Part shown: piece after piece, positions 36,001-50,400 of the stretch
Position numbering within the stretch: position 1 is the first letter of the stretch
How the letters are laid out: each line of letters begins with the position of its first letter
Assembly (NCBI GenBank): GCA_003260075.1
Contig: QLIY01000343.1
Span: 62,001 to 126,000, forward strand
Source of the DNA: Phallusia mammillata
Lineage: Eukaryota > Chordata > Ascidiacea > Phlebobranchia > Ascidiidae
Direction of reading: 5' to 3'
DNA: 64,000 nucleotides
Made by a program: the position numbers and the translations under genes
The notes under the pieces: generated by a model
What the model was told of the DNA's origin: nothing
Databases searched by the model: none
Seen by the model: the letters and a program-made list of their open reading frames with translations, nothing else

Positions 36001-38090
36001 CTTCCAAACTAGCGTTTTGTCTTAATTGAAACGATTTTGGAACACGCCAAAAAAACTTTTCATAACGCCCAAACATTTTCGAAAAGACAGGCAAAGTAAT
36101 GCATAACAACAGTTCATTTGTTTACCGACGCGTAGAGTAAATGGCCTAGTTCAGTGCCACATTAGCGCGAAGCCATTATAACCTAACAGCGGTGGCGTCA
36201 ATGTTGACATTAATCGGAAGTTATACCTCCTGAAGTTCAATGCCGTATTGGTTCCACACTGAATACAACTTGACTGAATACCTTATCTGTTGAAATGTTT
36301 GGTCGTGTCCCCGGTAATTGGGAAGTAGTTGTTAGACCCTTGTAAGTAAACTTTTGCCACCTTATTCTATGACTCGTAAGGCAAATATTTAGTTGCTGAG
36401 ACGTAAAGATAAGCTAATAAGTCCGCACTTACTCATAAGCAAGGGTAGTTCCCGTCTGTTTTTGTAAAACATCCGTTCATTCAATTTCAACCGTTTTTGT
36501 ATGTGGTATGTGAAAAAATATTATGGGTTCAAATCTGAAAGTCTTGTAAAGGCCAATTCGACCCTTAAATGTAAATTCGGGGGGGGGGGTATTCAGTTTC
36601 AACCGTTTTTGTATGTGGTATGTGAAAAAATATTATGGGTTAAAATCTGAAAGTCTTGTAAAGGCCAATTCGACCCTTAAATGTAAATTCAGTCAAGATT
36701 AAATGCACGATTTTCATGTTTATTTGTCGCACTTTGGCATGTAAAGACGCTTGAAAGTAGCAAAGGGCTTCATAAACTTTAATGTCTATCTTGACTTGAT
36801 CGTTTGTTTGTGTTAAAGTTAAGTTATTTGACTTGTGGTCTATTAAAGCGTCAAAATAAACTTCTGAGAAAATCGTCAAGCCTTTTCCCTTAGGCCAAGT
36901 CGACCATTTATGAATGTAGTTACTGTAGTAATAATAGAATAGTGTGATACCATCTACATGCGACCTGTTTTGCAGCACGACGTGAGTATATTTTGTCAAG
37001 TTAATCGCACGTTGATTTTTGAACGACAAAAGTGGTTTGTTCCGTGAATAAAAAATTATAATAGCGGATGAATGTTATCCTATGATGCAATCAGTTTGAT
37101 AACAGCTTGCATCACGTCAAACTTTTTTGCGTTTTAAGCAACGAACTTATGATTTAAGCTGTGGTTCCTATCTTTAAACCAAGGCCCAGATGTAAGACAT
37201 AAAAATTATTTATTAGATCAACGATATATTTGAACGTATAGTATTACAAGATTTAATAAGACTGTATGTACAACTGTAGATATTTTCGAAACTTTGCAGC
37301 CTGATCAGCTACAAACTGATTCTGATTAAGTATTTTGGCCACAGAGTTAAAAAGTTTTAACAATTTTATGCAAAAATCTTGAAACTATGTATAATTCACA
37401 CAGAAACTGGCTTAATACTTACTTCATTTCTATTGTACAATAAATTAACAAACGTCATAGTAAACTAGTCAATATACCTTTCCGCTTTTTGCCCACTTCT
37501 TCCGGAAACATCATGTAAAGTCACACGGTGGCCATGACACATGACAAGAACTTCGCAATATTATGTCAACACCGCGACATGTTTATAATCGCGTTAAAAT
37601 GTCAAGTGCAAGTATGACGTCAGCAAGATTTGGCACCGTTGCGTCTGCTTTCCGCTGACGTGATCTAGTGCTAAACGTCATGTTGGTATGTTTGATTGCA
37701 TGTTGCTGTTTTGTTTTGCAATTTCCCAGGATCGCAATTGCTGAATATGCATGTGCAAATTCATTAGTGTTTTTCTCCCATTTTATGGTGCATGAATACG
37801 CCTTTAATAAGGCACTACCCTCTAAAGGACTTATCAGTCATTGTAATGTGTTATTTTGAATGCAGACGTGATAAAAAATTGTTGGAGCAAGATCATCCAA
37901 TTATTATGTTGTTTTTGTAGTACAGTTATCAGTACCGAAAGTAGACATTTTTATGCATTCCTAAATTTGGCGTTAACGAACCGCCTGTTCACTGAATAGA
38001 CCAACATAAATTATATACTGTATAACAAATATTACGAATATTGGATAGAAACAATACGAGCTATGATGTACGTAACTTATTTACATACTG
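33061..38090. other. Region upstream of the GnRH receptor gene, no supported gene
   Basis: Weak frames only: 33603-33778 plus strand (ATG-led, GGEEQALFGHYGCRGVPVKR), 34386-34195 minus and 34848-35096 plus strand. None has both a splice context and a recognised domain. A CRE-like tgacgtca lies at about 37615. The receptor's promoter should lie near the right end. Confidence 0.35.
36579..36589. other. Assembly gap placeholder (about 10 G)
   Basis: 36478-36578 is repeated at 36591-36691 with few differences. Confidence 0.9.
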
Positions 38091-38216
38091 TCATTACATT
38101 TGTTGCGATTTCTTTATCAGATTACAAGGATTAGATAAAATGCTTTTTGTAAGTAAGGAGAACTTATGTTAACATACTTCGAAGACCAACGCCAAAGCAA
38201 GGATTTACTGTGAAAA

Positions 38217-38227
38217 GGGGGGGGGGG
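38217..38227. other. Assembly gap placeholder (10 G plus one contig G)
   Basis: 38097-38217 is repeated at 38228-38350. The right copy continues into the first coding exon of the GnRH receptor, so the promoter-proximal region is present twice. Confidence 0.9.
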
Positions 38228-38378
38228 TATTTGTTGCGATTTCTTTATCAGATTACAAGGATTAGATAAAATGATTTTTGTAGGTAAGGAGAACTTGTGT
38301 TAACATACTTCGACGACCAAACGCCAAAGCAAGGATTTACTGTGAAAAGCTCCGCCGAACGCCTTGAATACTTACAAG

Positions 38379-38486
38379 ATGTCGTCAGATACTACCTATG
38401 CTATGCTTAATACGACAGCCATGCCATACGCGACTGGCATTTGGAACACCACTGTAGACGAGTTCCCAGCATGTGACTATTTTCGG
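38379..38486 (+). CDS. gnrhr: GnRH receptor coding exon 1 (N-terminus)
   Basis: ATG (context caagATGT), 36 codons, phase 0, donor cgg/gtaagt. It encodes an acidic, Thr-rich extracellular N-terminus with two NTT glycosylation sequons and ends ACDYFR. Its link to exon 2, 18 kb away, rests on phase agreement, strand and the typical receptor layout, and no cDNA was seen. Confidence 0.7.
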
Positions 38487-41400
38487 GTAAGTAGGTTTTG
38501 AATTTTTGTATTGATATACCCAGCTGGTAAAGCGCTTTGTGGAATTGGGTGAGAGCAATCCGCCTTCTTCACAAATCCTTTGAACCAAACATTTGCCTGT
38601 GGCCGTTTGAGACAGAAAAACTCCTATGTGGCAACATTTAGCTTATTTTGATATTGTTTAAACGCTCACTGGAAATGTAATAATTTGAAGCATTAAGCGC
38701 ACGCCGCGCGTTAAAATTTGTAAACATTTTAGTTCGGGACACTATATACACAGATTTGCTCCCAAGTTTCATGGCAAAAAAACGACCAAAAAAGACGTAA
38801 AAATGACATGCTTTATTATTCAAACGTTTCGACAAATGCTTATGTCATCATCCATAATATCACATAATAAAGCATGTCGCTTTTGGCATCTATTGCGTCT
38901 TGACGTATAGGTACGTGCAGTGTTTTTTTAAGGTGTTTTTCAGCGGTTTCCCAAAATTTGCCAGTAGCCTAATAAATAATTCGTTTAAGCAAATATGGCT
39001 ATTCTTTGGTATTTAAATGAAACACTTGCGGTCTCTTAAAACTACTTAGCGGTGACCCAAACTAAACCTTAAAAAAACTGGGTATAACGCCTTTAATAGG
39101 CTGGGCGCATTATGATTGCAGCAGCATTGGGTAGGTGTATACTTATGATTTTTTCACTCTTCATAAAGTAAAAGGAAACGTAACTAAAACGGACAGGTGC
39201 GATTCTAAACTAGCATTAGGGTCACCCTCTTGATACGAATTCGTAGTAGGGAACCAACAAAGTATGTTTGAACAAGGTTGTCTGATTTTCCGGCTACACG
39301 CTTTCAGTGTGTTTTGAACGACCCACTGTACCGACTTATTGCGCTACAAGTTTGGCATTTTATGACCAAAACTGGATCAACCAGTTAATGTGGTTTCCCT
39401 CGGGAATCTGTCATACGTCAAAGGTCCCTCAGGACTTTCTAAAAACCATGTAAAAATCGCTTATTACATTGGACACACGCAATGCTGACATTAGTGTACC
39501 TGTCACACGGCCGTACCACAACCGGGCTATAAGGAACAAACCAATTTGTCACTAAAATTGGTACTTTGTCTCTACTATGCCTTTGCTGAGGAACAAACAT
39601 ACGGAGACTTCGTAATTTCAATCACATTTAGTATCTTAAGCATTGTCATTTGAATGACGTTGTCATACGCGGCGCGCATCGTTTACTTCTCATTGAAACG
39701 TTTTTGACCTCGTTTGTAAAAACAAAAAAACTATGCGGTAGTATATTTTATCGTCTGGGTCTATTGGTTTGTTTAGTTTAAAGAATTGTTTGTATTTGTT
39801 AGAAATAGATTTGTACATGCTACGTTGCTTCAATATTCTCTATTTCGTATTTCTTAATCTCCACGCTTCGGTTATTTTCCAAAAACTAATGTCGTCATAG
39901 TGATAGTGTAACCATCTTGGGTTCACGAGGTTTGTTAAAATGTTGTGACGGTGGTTAGATGTTATGTCTCTTTAAGATATTAATCCTTTAGTTTCTTTTA
40001 AATGCGGAACCCTTTTCCCAAAGCGTGGTTTCAAAACTTGCAAGTAAAGATTTGAGCGTTTTCAAAAATAAAATCCATCAGTTATTATTGATATCGGTTT
40101 ACAAGTCTTTTCGAATTGAACCGAAAGTAAAAATTAAAATAAACCAAAGTTACATATTGGTCAACCACCTTTCAGTTCAACACTTGCCGATAATTTAACA
40201 ACCATTTAAGAAAATATTCCACTTCCATTTTTTGATGCGTGCAATGATGAGATCTTTTGTTAGCAGCAAAATAGGTCATTTTACCTCAGTAAACGGTGTG
40301 AGAACCATCTTCCGCAGTTGTGATAAATTCCCCGAGCCGCTGCGTGTGGGCGATCACTGGACAATATGAACGGACGTCCGCTAATCACTTGTTTAGCATA
40401 AACATTGGTACAAATTCCCTTTTGCATAACAACGTGACAGGCTTAAACTCTTAAAAATGCAGCGTAATTTTTAACTATCGAAACGGTCGGCTCTATAGAC
40501 AGGCACAAATCCGTTGTGCTTTTGGAGGATTAACATTGTTTGGTGGGGGGGGGGAGTACAAATTCTCTTTTGCATAACAACGTGACAGGCTTAAACTGTT
40601 AAAAATGCAGCGTAATTTTTAACTATCGAAACGGTCAGCTCTAAAGACAGGCACAAATCCGTTGTGCTTTTGGAGGATTAACATTGTTTGGTCAACGGAC
40701 AATTTTAATTCATCATTTTTTCTTGCTTGAAGCGCGGTCTTAGTCCTTTAAACGTATGTGTACAGTGTGTGCGCATTGGACAGACCATGCATCTGTAACG
40801 CTGCACCCGCTACGAATTTCCATGAACTACTTTTGCTTGGTGTTTTGCAATTTAGCTTTTCAAAGCGGGTCTTGTAGTTCGTTTAATTTCCCTGAAATGT
40901 TTTGGCTGGTAACAGCAGTTTAACTGCCTTGCGGGTCAATACATTATTGTTTGTTGCTAGGACAATGATCGGTCGTTTAAAGTACACCGTATCTTTGGTG
41001 GAACTTGCAACCTTTTGTTGTGTAAAGGTACCATCAACTGTAATTGTCCCTCACAAATGCAAATAAATGCTGCATTAAATACAGCGTCCCTATGGTGGCC
41101 TCGGAAACATATGCTTCCAATTTTAGCACCATAATTCTGCAGACTGAATACAAAATGTAGTTCATAAACGTAAATGTGCATGGGAAAGTAAAGAACTAAC
41201 TTGGTTTAGTGAGGTAACTGAACAGCTCAAAATCCATATATACAGCCTGTGTTTCAAGAAGAATGTAGACTTATTTGTCACATGTAAATGACTAACATAA
41301 TGTTTTTCAAGCCTGTAACGGATTTTGGCAAGACCGTGGCCACTTCATCAGTAACCTCTTTTTTCAACCTCTAACTCCATTCGTTTCATAAAGTTCGCAA

Positions 41401-44400
41401 ATATGTATTTTGGGAAACTTACCTAGACATACATGTAACCAATTTTAAATGTTGTTCAACTTCAAACTGCAGTTATGTATATAAACAGCTATATTTCGTG
41501 TTGTGTATGCCACCAAATTGGTTCCAATACAGTAGTTTTTTCGTAAACTAAATCCTCACGAGCCTCGTGCTTTAAAAGGAAGTGGTACGAGTTGCGACTG
41601 CGAATGGTAACCGGAGCTTTCCGCTAAAACCACAAACTCTCCGCGCGCGCGGAATTTTAGACGTTACGTCTGCAGCGAAAGCCGGTTTCGGCAACTTCTG
41701 AATTCTTAATTTCAATTTATAAGTGTACTAGTTTCGCGGCTTTGGACTTGAATTATTTAACACTCTAATCAATCAATACGCAACAAAAGGGTTTTCAAAT
41801 CCGCCTGTCATCACTCCTTAAGCTTGTGGTACAGTAACTTTAGGTACAAACACGATTAAACAATATTCAACAAGTTTTCCAACGAATCTTGCTACAATAT
41901 GACTCCTCAAACCTTAGCGACGATAAAAATGTGTCTTCATACGTAATATCTTTTACCGACGTTTTGGGATTTAGGCCTCGTAAGGATTTAAACGTTTTTG
42001 GGGCCTTGAAATGTCTTTGATGCGTTTTTTGCTTTTGAAATATTACTGATGGTTACGGGGGGGGGGTTCTTTTACCGACGTTTTGGGATTTAGGCCTCGT
42101 ATGGATTTAAACGTTTTGGGGGCCTTAAAATGTCTTTGATGCGTTTTTTGCTTTTGAAATATTACTGATGGTTACATACTTAGCGTCCTGCGTTCGGTTA
42201 AAGTCACCACGAAGTACATGAACCCCTAAAATATAAATTTGCTTTCCTGATCAACACATTTACCTCTGCAGCTTGACGTATTATGGCTAGCGTACATGAA
42301 TATCGGAGACGGTTATTTTTTGCGTATAGTTGGTGGCATTGTTTTCTCGATGCAGTTAGAAATGACGTCGGTGCAACGTCATTGCCACTGTCAATCAACT
42401 GTACGGTTTTCTGGGAACGGGAACCAGCAGTTCACAAGCGCAGGGAACTCTGTGGTTCTCGTAACAAAAACATGCATTCATATAAACTTGATGTGCAATA
42501 GGTTTGTGGTTAATGAAGATGTTACTTCACACAACCAATGTAGGCATCTATGTGCATGCAATAAAGAATATTTCCTCGTACCTTTGGATACAAACATGTG
42601 TGATTATCTTCATACAGTAGCAGTCTGCTTGTGGCAATATTTCTGGCATACTTAGTAAACATACATTGATACCATCTCTTCCTAACACGACAATTTTGTT
42701 TACATTTGTCAAACTCTAAAACGGACCTGTAGCTTTATCTTGGCGTCGTTGCTGGCTCAATTGTCAAAGCGCTAAACCACGCACATCTTAAGATTTGCAG
42801 CAAAGTTTGAATAGCTTTGAATTGAATTACGAACATACAATTGTCTCCAAATACAGTAAATCTCAGTTAACCGGATTCGGTTAATCCTGATCTTCGCCTA
42901 ATTCGGACAAAACTTAGGTACAAATGATTTGCAAATGGTAAGGCTTTATAATCGATATCAGTTGGTCTGGATCTTTGCCTAATCTAGACAATTTTTGGTC
43001 CAAACGGGTCCGGAATTTACCGAGGTTTACTTGTACAAGATTTTTCACCATGAAAGTGGGAAGTACAAGGAATTTCTCCATCAATTTATTATTATTGCCC
43101 CTATAAGTACAAATTACCACTTTGTTGGGCACGTACACCTCTTTGAAAATAAACTGCTGTCATTTATGCAACCTTAACATTACGCACAACACAATACCCA
43201 TATTATCCGCATTCTTAACTTTTTCGAGCTTTAAAGCAACGCATTGTTTCCGTGTTAAACTGGAGTGATGTTGAACGTCCATCATGTGCTTTTCTCAAAA
43301 AGACGAGACTGACAAGAAAATCCGATGTGCCTTGCGGTTCCACAACGTCCGATTGATCAAGTTACTAAGGTTTTACTTGCGTGTATGCGGAATCGTGTGC
43401 AGATCTTTCATGGAGATATCGGTTGAGTAACGGTCCCGGTAAAATCGAGATTTTCAAACGCCTGGCCTCCTAAATTCGGTATAGTATTTATTAAGGCGTA
43501 AATAGCATGTTGGTTCCACCTTTATTTACGTAATAAATTTGTTTAGTTCGATTAATTTTTTTAATTAAAAAAATAAATTGATTTTAAGCAAGTCATGATA
43601 AATTGATTTTAAGCAAGTCATGCAGTTGCACAATAATCAAGACTGTCGATCAGATAGTCACAATATATTTGGTCAATGAATATTCGCATTGTTTAACATT
43701 CCTTTGATTTTAAAACTGTACATCATGATGATACATTCTGTCAGGATGCTGAAAGTATTGTTTGCGACGTTTCAGTTTATGTTCTTGCAAACTAAAGACG
43801 TTTGCCATTTGTACATTAGACATTGCCGTCTCTGTAACTAATGTTTTAAAAGATATGTATAGACGCTTTGCAACTGCAGAACTTACAACTTTATCTGCAA
43901 GCCGAAGGCGGAGGATGTAATATGCACGCTTATAATATTGATCCCAGAACATAACTCATTTGAATAGCTGCAAATATGTGACTCTCCAAATTGCAACTCC
44001 AAATAAGCATTCTAGCAGTTTTGCCCTTAAGCACATTACCGTGCTGATATATTTTACTTCGACACTACTTTACCCCATGCTTGTAACCGAACCCCTCTAA
44101 GTAAACAAGTAATTTTTCTTCCGTGAACATGTAAATTGCCTCATATAACTAGAAAGGCGTGATGATCTTGCGGCTTTGCGGATAGTAAAGTAGATGCCGA
44201 ATTGTTTTGGTTTGGGGGGGGGGCAGCCCATGCTTGAACCCCTCTAAGTAAACAAGTAATTTTTCTTCCGTGAAATTGTAAATTGTCTCATATAACTAGA
44301 AAGGCGTGATGGTCTTGCGGCTTTGCGGATAGTAAAGTAGATGCCGAATTGTTTTGGTTTGGTAAAAATTCGCAGCAAATAGTTCGAAAGCGATTTTTGT

Positions 44401-47400
44401 GGTAAAAACGCAAGTCATTTGTTCCATGGGCATAGCGACTTACCTGCTTGGTTTACAAAACCATGTATTTTGAGTGTTTTCTGCACAGTATTTTAGTGTT
44501 TTATTAGCGGATGTGTTTTGCTATGTTGGTTATACAGTAAAGGTCACATTTTCAACAAGGTCACGTTTTAAGGCATTCTAATTAAATTGGCGCATGTATT
44601 ACCGTCAAGTCAATACGATTTTCTTATGCGTAAGCTTCTAACAATTTAATTTTGTTGGTTATATAAGCGTATTTTCTTCTTACGAAATGTTTCACAAGTC
44701 CCGTTTAAGTCCATGCACTGGGAGCATCCTACTTTACAGGTCAATTCCTAATATTACCTTTTTTAGCAAAACAAATTACCACGAAAAAAAACTTTTTTGT
44801 GTTGGTGCAGGTGTTTTATTTTCGAATATAGTAACAGGTTTAGGGGAAATAAACTTTCAAAAATGCGTTTTTATTTTTTAAATGTATTGAACGAGAAATG
44901 TTAAACTCTCATGAGAGTCTTTACAACCCGATAGTCTCTTTACGTTCTCCACATTTAAGAGCTTAAAGATGGTGTAATTGATACCAAACTCATATTTCAC
45001 ACCTGGGAATATCAGACGCCCGTCTGAACATCGGATTGTCTCCCTTACAAAGCGAGTCATGCCCTTAAAAAGTTGGCGTGTGACCTAATTTTTGTGTAGG
45101 CTACATTGCTCGAAGTTACACCATAGGCCTGGCGCATTGTCAGTGAGTTGGCCCCGGGTGCTCTCGAATTACTTTGTAAATACGGCGCCCTGACCTGGTG
45201 AATGGCGTTTTGTTGGGAAAGGCCTTATCGACGTCGGTCCTGTTATCGTGTTTACCTGCGTTTTATACACAGAGAAATTCCGTACAGACCTTTATGCACT
45301 GACCGCGATCACAAAAGGGATGCGCAACCCTCTCGTTTTATCCGATTAATTTAGTAACTGAAGCTTCGGATCATGGAAGTCAACATTTAGTGACCTCAAG
45401 GGTAAACGGCAAGTATCAGTTTGCCTGACACACATTTAACGTCACCTAACATGTGTCCTGGTCCAAATTAATTAATCATTTTTATGACATGTGTATAGTA
45501 AGAAGAAACCTATACCATTCTGCTGTGTATCGGTGCCCACTGCGCTGCGTGGCTGTTGGGACTATAGGTTTCACATTTTAAGTCTTCGTTAAATTACCAT
45601 TTTGATTTCGTTTATGAATTCGCGAAAAGTTTGAAATGTTTGGCCGTACTATCTACAAGCTTTTCAGTGAGCTACATGGTATTCGTGTATTGTAGTTAAT
45701 TAGAAAGTTTATGCTTGATTTTATTTTAGGCACAACGTGGAAGTTTTGTGAGCGCTGAAATTTTACGAGCAGTGCGTAATTGTGCAACGATATTTAGAAA
45801 ACTACACAAACTGCCTAAATTCACACTTTAAAACCTTTCAAATCAGATGTCAATGTTCGTTGAATTGTAATACATCAGTGTACAATAGCACTTGTTATTT
45901 CCATGAAGATTAGAAATCACGAGATTAAATCCTGGATATGTCGGTGTGGTGTGTGTGCTTTAGCTTGGGGGGGGGGGAAGAAACCTATACCATTCTGCTG
46001 TGTATCGGTACCCACTGCGCTGCGTGGCTGTTGGGGCTATAGGTTTCACATTTTAAGTCTTCGTAAAATTACCATTTTGATTTCGTTTATGAGTTCGCGA
46101 AAAGTTTGAAATGTTTGGCCGTACTATCTACAAGCTTTTCAGTGAGCTGCATGGTATTCGTGTATTGTAGTTAATTAGAAAGTTTATGCTTGATTTTATT
46201 TTAGGCACAACGTGGAAGTTTTGTGAGCGCTGAAATTTTACGAGCAGTGCGTAATTGTGCAACGATATTTAGAAAACTACACAAACTGCCTAAATTCACA
46301 CTTTAAAACCTTTCAAATCAGATGTCAATGTTCGTTGAATTGTAATACATCAATGTACAATAGCACTTGTTATTTCCATGAAGATTAGAAATCACATAGA
46401 GTAGTAAGTGTACTGGAACGAGATTAAATCCTGGATATGTCGGTGTGGTGTGTGTGCTTTAGCTTCAGACTGTTGTTGTAATACGTCAAGGTGCTTGAGA
46501 TGTTCACCTCCTTTGTCGACATTGACTTTTGCCACTTTGAACGATCGTCGCTCATGTGTCCGTAACGGTTAAGTCACGTACTCGGTATGTAATCGTAAAA
46601 GGAACTTTTTATTTCTGTTGTTGAGTACCTGTTCTTCACTGTTGACAACGTGCGTTTGAAATGTAAGCTTGTTACGTTTTAATACGTTGTGCTTAAAGTT
46701 GGTGACTTCAGGTGACCATAAATTTCAACCAAAAATCAGAAAAAAAATAAGCAAAAAAAAGAAGTTAAGCATAAAGGAAAAATTGTTACCGACGACGGGC
46801 AGGTTTTTCACTTGGAATTCTAACCTTGAGTGACTCTAAATCTAAATGGTTGTTAACCTAAATTCCACAGTCTCAAATTAGTTCAAGTAAGGTTTTCTTG
46901 ATTTCCTTACCACCTTTAGACATAAACAAAACCGTTCAACTCCAATATTTTTCATTACTGTGTAGTTTTATTATAAAATTCTATGAAGTTAAAGGAAAAA
47001 ATATCGGTAAAATAGGTAAAAAAAGTTCAAATCTCAAAAGGTTAACACTGGTCTAAACCGCAGCTATTGGTGTCACGTGCTTTAGTTTCTCGTAACAAAC
47101 CTCAAGCACGTTTCACCTACTCATGGATTTTTTGTGGTCCAATCAGGCGTAACTGTCGTGAAGGTAAATGAAAGCCTTCGCGGGGATGTATGAAAACACG
47201 AACTCTTACAGCCCGTACATTTCAATGGGGCGTTTCAAGTTGCGATAGTGAGTTTGATTTTGCTTGGATTGAGTTTCCATTCAACGGCTGACAGTGCGAA
47301 TAAAATTCACGAAAAGTTTTTACATCAATCTCATTTGAAATCACCTTTTTACAAAAGAAATGTTGTATTGAAGGAGATGTAATTGAGAGATGACACAGTA

Positions 47401-50400
47401 ACACTAAAACAATCACCTAGCCGGAAATAGCTGTGCAACGTTAAAACATAATGGTGCGCAAAACAGTGAACGGCAGAATTGGTGGATAATGGTTAAACGC
47501 GCTGCAGCTACACCGTGTTATTAGGAAGTATAATGTCAAGTGTGTTCCATAGAATCTTTTCATACTGTTAGTACTCCATGTATTTCAATATAAACCGTGT
47601 AGAATGTATGAAAAAAGGGTGAAACTGCGGAGAATGTTTACGTTGTTAAATCTCCTTCAAGCAGCTAAATCTATGTAACTTTGCTTTACCTCTTTGATTC
47701 ATAGGTACGCAAGACACGGACTTAAATAGTATGGCTTTAATAAAAAACAAATGGCCAGCGAAGTAGAATACAACGTATTCATTTTAATTCGCCCTTAGCA
47801 AACTAATGTATTGGTTCCACGTCGCCGTTGTAAGGTGATCATAGTTAACTTGGTACACCCACCACCCGAAACTGATTTGTTATCTTCTGCCGCAAATTCC
47901 CCGACGTTTTCCCGTGTGTTGAAGATTGCGCTCTGGGCTTTCCGCTTCAAAAAATTATCTCATCAAAAATGCAACGTCACTTATTTTTATGACGTCAGTG
48001 GCTCGTGCTGGAATCTGACAACAAGTTGACGCCCAAACCTCCTGGCATGTGGCCAACTGGCACCGATGTAGGAAGACGAAATCATTGGGCTTTCTCTACA
48101 CTCGGCTACAGATATAATCATGATGTTTGCAATGTTTTCAAAAATGTATATTTTCAGAAAGTCAACAAAACAGACTTTAACTTGTGTAAGATTTCAATCT
48201 ATAAACCAATCAACTACAGGAATCTTAATGGGCAAATATGAAAACCACTTGATTTCAGAGTATGTGATCCAAGTACACTTTTTTTCATTCTAAATGCTTG
48301 AACTTTCAATGGATACTGCCCCATCTGCGAAAGCAAATCATAATAACATGGTGCTTTAATGTTATGACCACAGTCCAAAATTTTGATGGTGGATACCAAT
48401 CGTATTTTCTGTGCAAACTTACAAAGTTGCAAAACTAAAGCGCTAAGTTTCTATGCGTTAAACTTTAGGAAAAATGAGACCATATATGTTGATATTTTCA
48501 AAGTATGAGCACAGTTTCTTCGCAATACATGCCTTGGTAATCGATCGAGCGCAAATTATTTATTGCATACACAGTATACTGATCATAACGAGGTTTCGAC
48601 GTCGAAAATCGGGTTAAAATTTTGACATTTCGGCAGGTCAGCCTTGGCATGCAGGGCATCATACCTTATTTGCACGCAATTTTGCCTGACTGGACACTTT
48701 TATGTTGGGGGGGGGGCACTGATCTTAACGAGGTTTCGACGTCGAAAATCGGGTTAAAATTTTGACATTTTGCCAGGTCAGCCTTGGCATGCAGGGCTTC
48801 ATACCTTATTTGCACGCAATTTTGCCTGACTGGACACTTTTATGTTGCCTAATATGGGGTAATGAGGTCAAGTACGCATGAGAGATATTTCGCGATTGTG
48901 TAATTGTATTTCGTATTTGTCCAATGCGAAACGATTTTGACCTACTAGGACGTTTACATGCGTTCATTTTTAGCAATAGTTCCTCAAGTATACGACGCCT
49001 AATTCAAATGGGGGGGGGGTTGGTTGTTCAATTGTAAAAAATCATTTCGTTAAACCATGGCCTCCCCAGTAAATTTGAGAAACTATATTTTTGTTAAGCC
49101 ATAACTTGCAAAATGTCCGGGGGGGGGGGGATTATTATCGAAGTATAGTCTTGCTGCTAAGCAGCACTGGCGTCTTATTGACGGACGCCATGTGGGGGGG
49201 GGGTTTATCGAAGTAGTCTTGCTGCTAAGCAGCACTGGCGTCTTATTGACGGACGCCATGTGTCATATTCCCATGCCACACCTTATTACGACCAAATGGT
49301 TATGCTAATATGACAACGAATGTGTGGAAAAGTATTGTACAAGACCTTGGACGCGTTGCTTACAATTCTAACTATTTCTAACACTGAAATAGGTTGTAAG
49401 AAAGCCGTGGTTGTTCAATGGTAAAAAATCTTTTCGTTAAACCATGGCCACCCCAGCAAATTTGAGAAACTATATTTTTGTTAAGCCATAACTTGCAAAA
49501 TGTCCGCCCTGCTGGTTCTTGTTAAGTTTAAACAAAGTCGATCGTCAAAAGAACGAATAGCATGAAATAGTATGCTTGATGCAGCCAACTATTTAGCCAG
49601 CATAGTATTCGCTGGCGGTTTAGAGCCTCCAAATCTAAAGAAGATCGGAAGGAATGTCCGTCAAATCCACGGCAATTACGGGGTTGATCTTACGCGTGAG
49701 CTGGCCACATTTCAAATCAAAACAAGTCGGCTAGCGAGAAATCCGATCGATTTCACGCCTCATTAGACACGCTGGACCTTTGTGGGGTCTTCACTGACCA
49801 CTTCAGCTTTTGTAAAAGTTTCTTTGTTTCAACAGTTCTCATGGATATGTGGCGCAACGATAGAACAATACGGTATTCAGCTGAAAAAATCATATGGTAG
49901 TCATATGCAGTGTTTTTTTAAGGTGTTTTCAAATTTCTCCAGCGGTTTCCCAAAAGGGGGGGGGGGACAATACGGTATTCAGCTGAACAACATTGCTTTC
50001 TTGTCATGTACGTTTGTGTCATATGGTAGGCACTTAAAGTATGTTCACGCATTTTTCTCGTTTGATGTGAACTTGCGTAAAGTCTCGCAAGACGCAAAAT
50101 TGTCAGTGCAGCATTGACAACGTCTCTTGATTTGTTCTGTTTAGGATTGGAACACATGCGATAGAAAGCTTCGTGATGGTATTTATAATTAAATTACTAC
50201 CTTTCGTATATTTTCGGTAAGACCAAAATAGACAATCCAAACCATAATTACACAGAACACAGTAAAGTAGTTGAAACAAGTGCGTCTCACAGACTGTGGT
50301 AAAACAAGTGCATTCGGTTTGCACGTAGGCTATGGAAAACACTAATCCAATCACATAATATACATCTTGTCGCCTCGATGACAACTGGTATCGCTTTACA

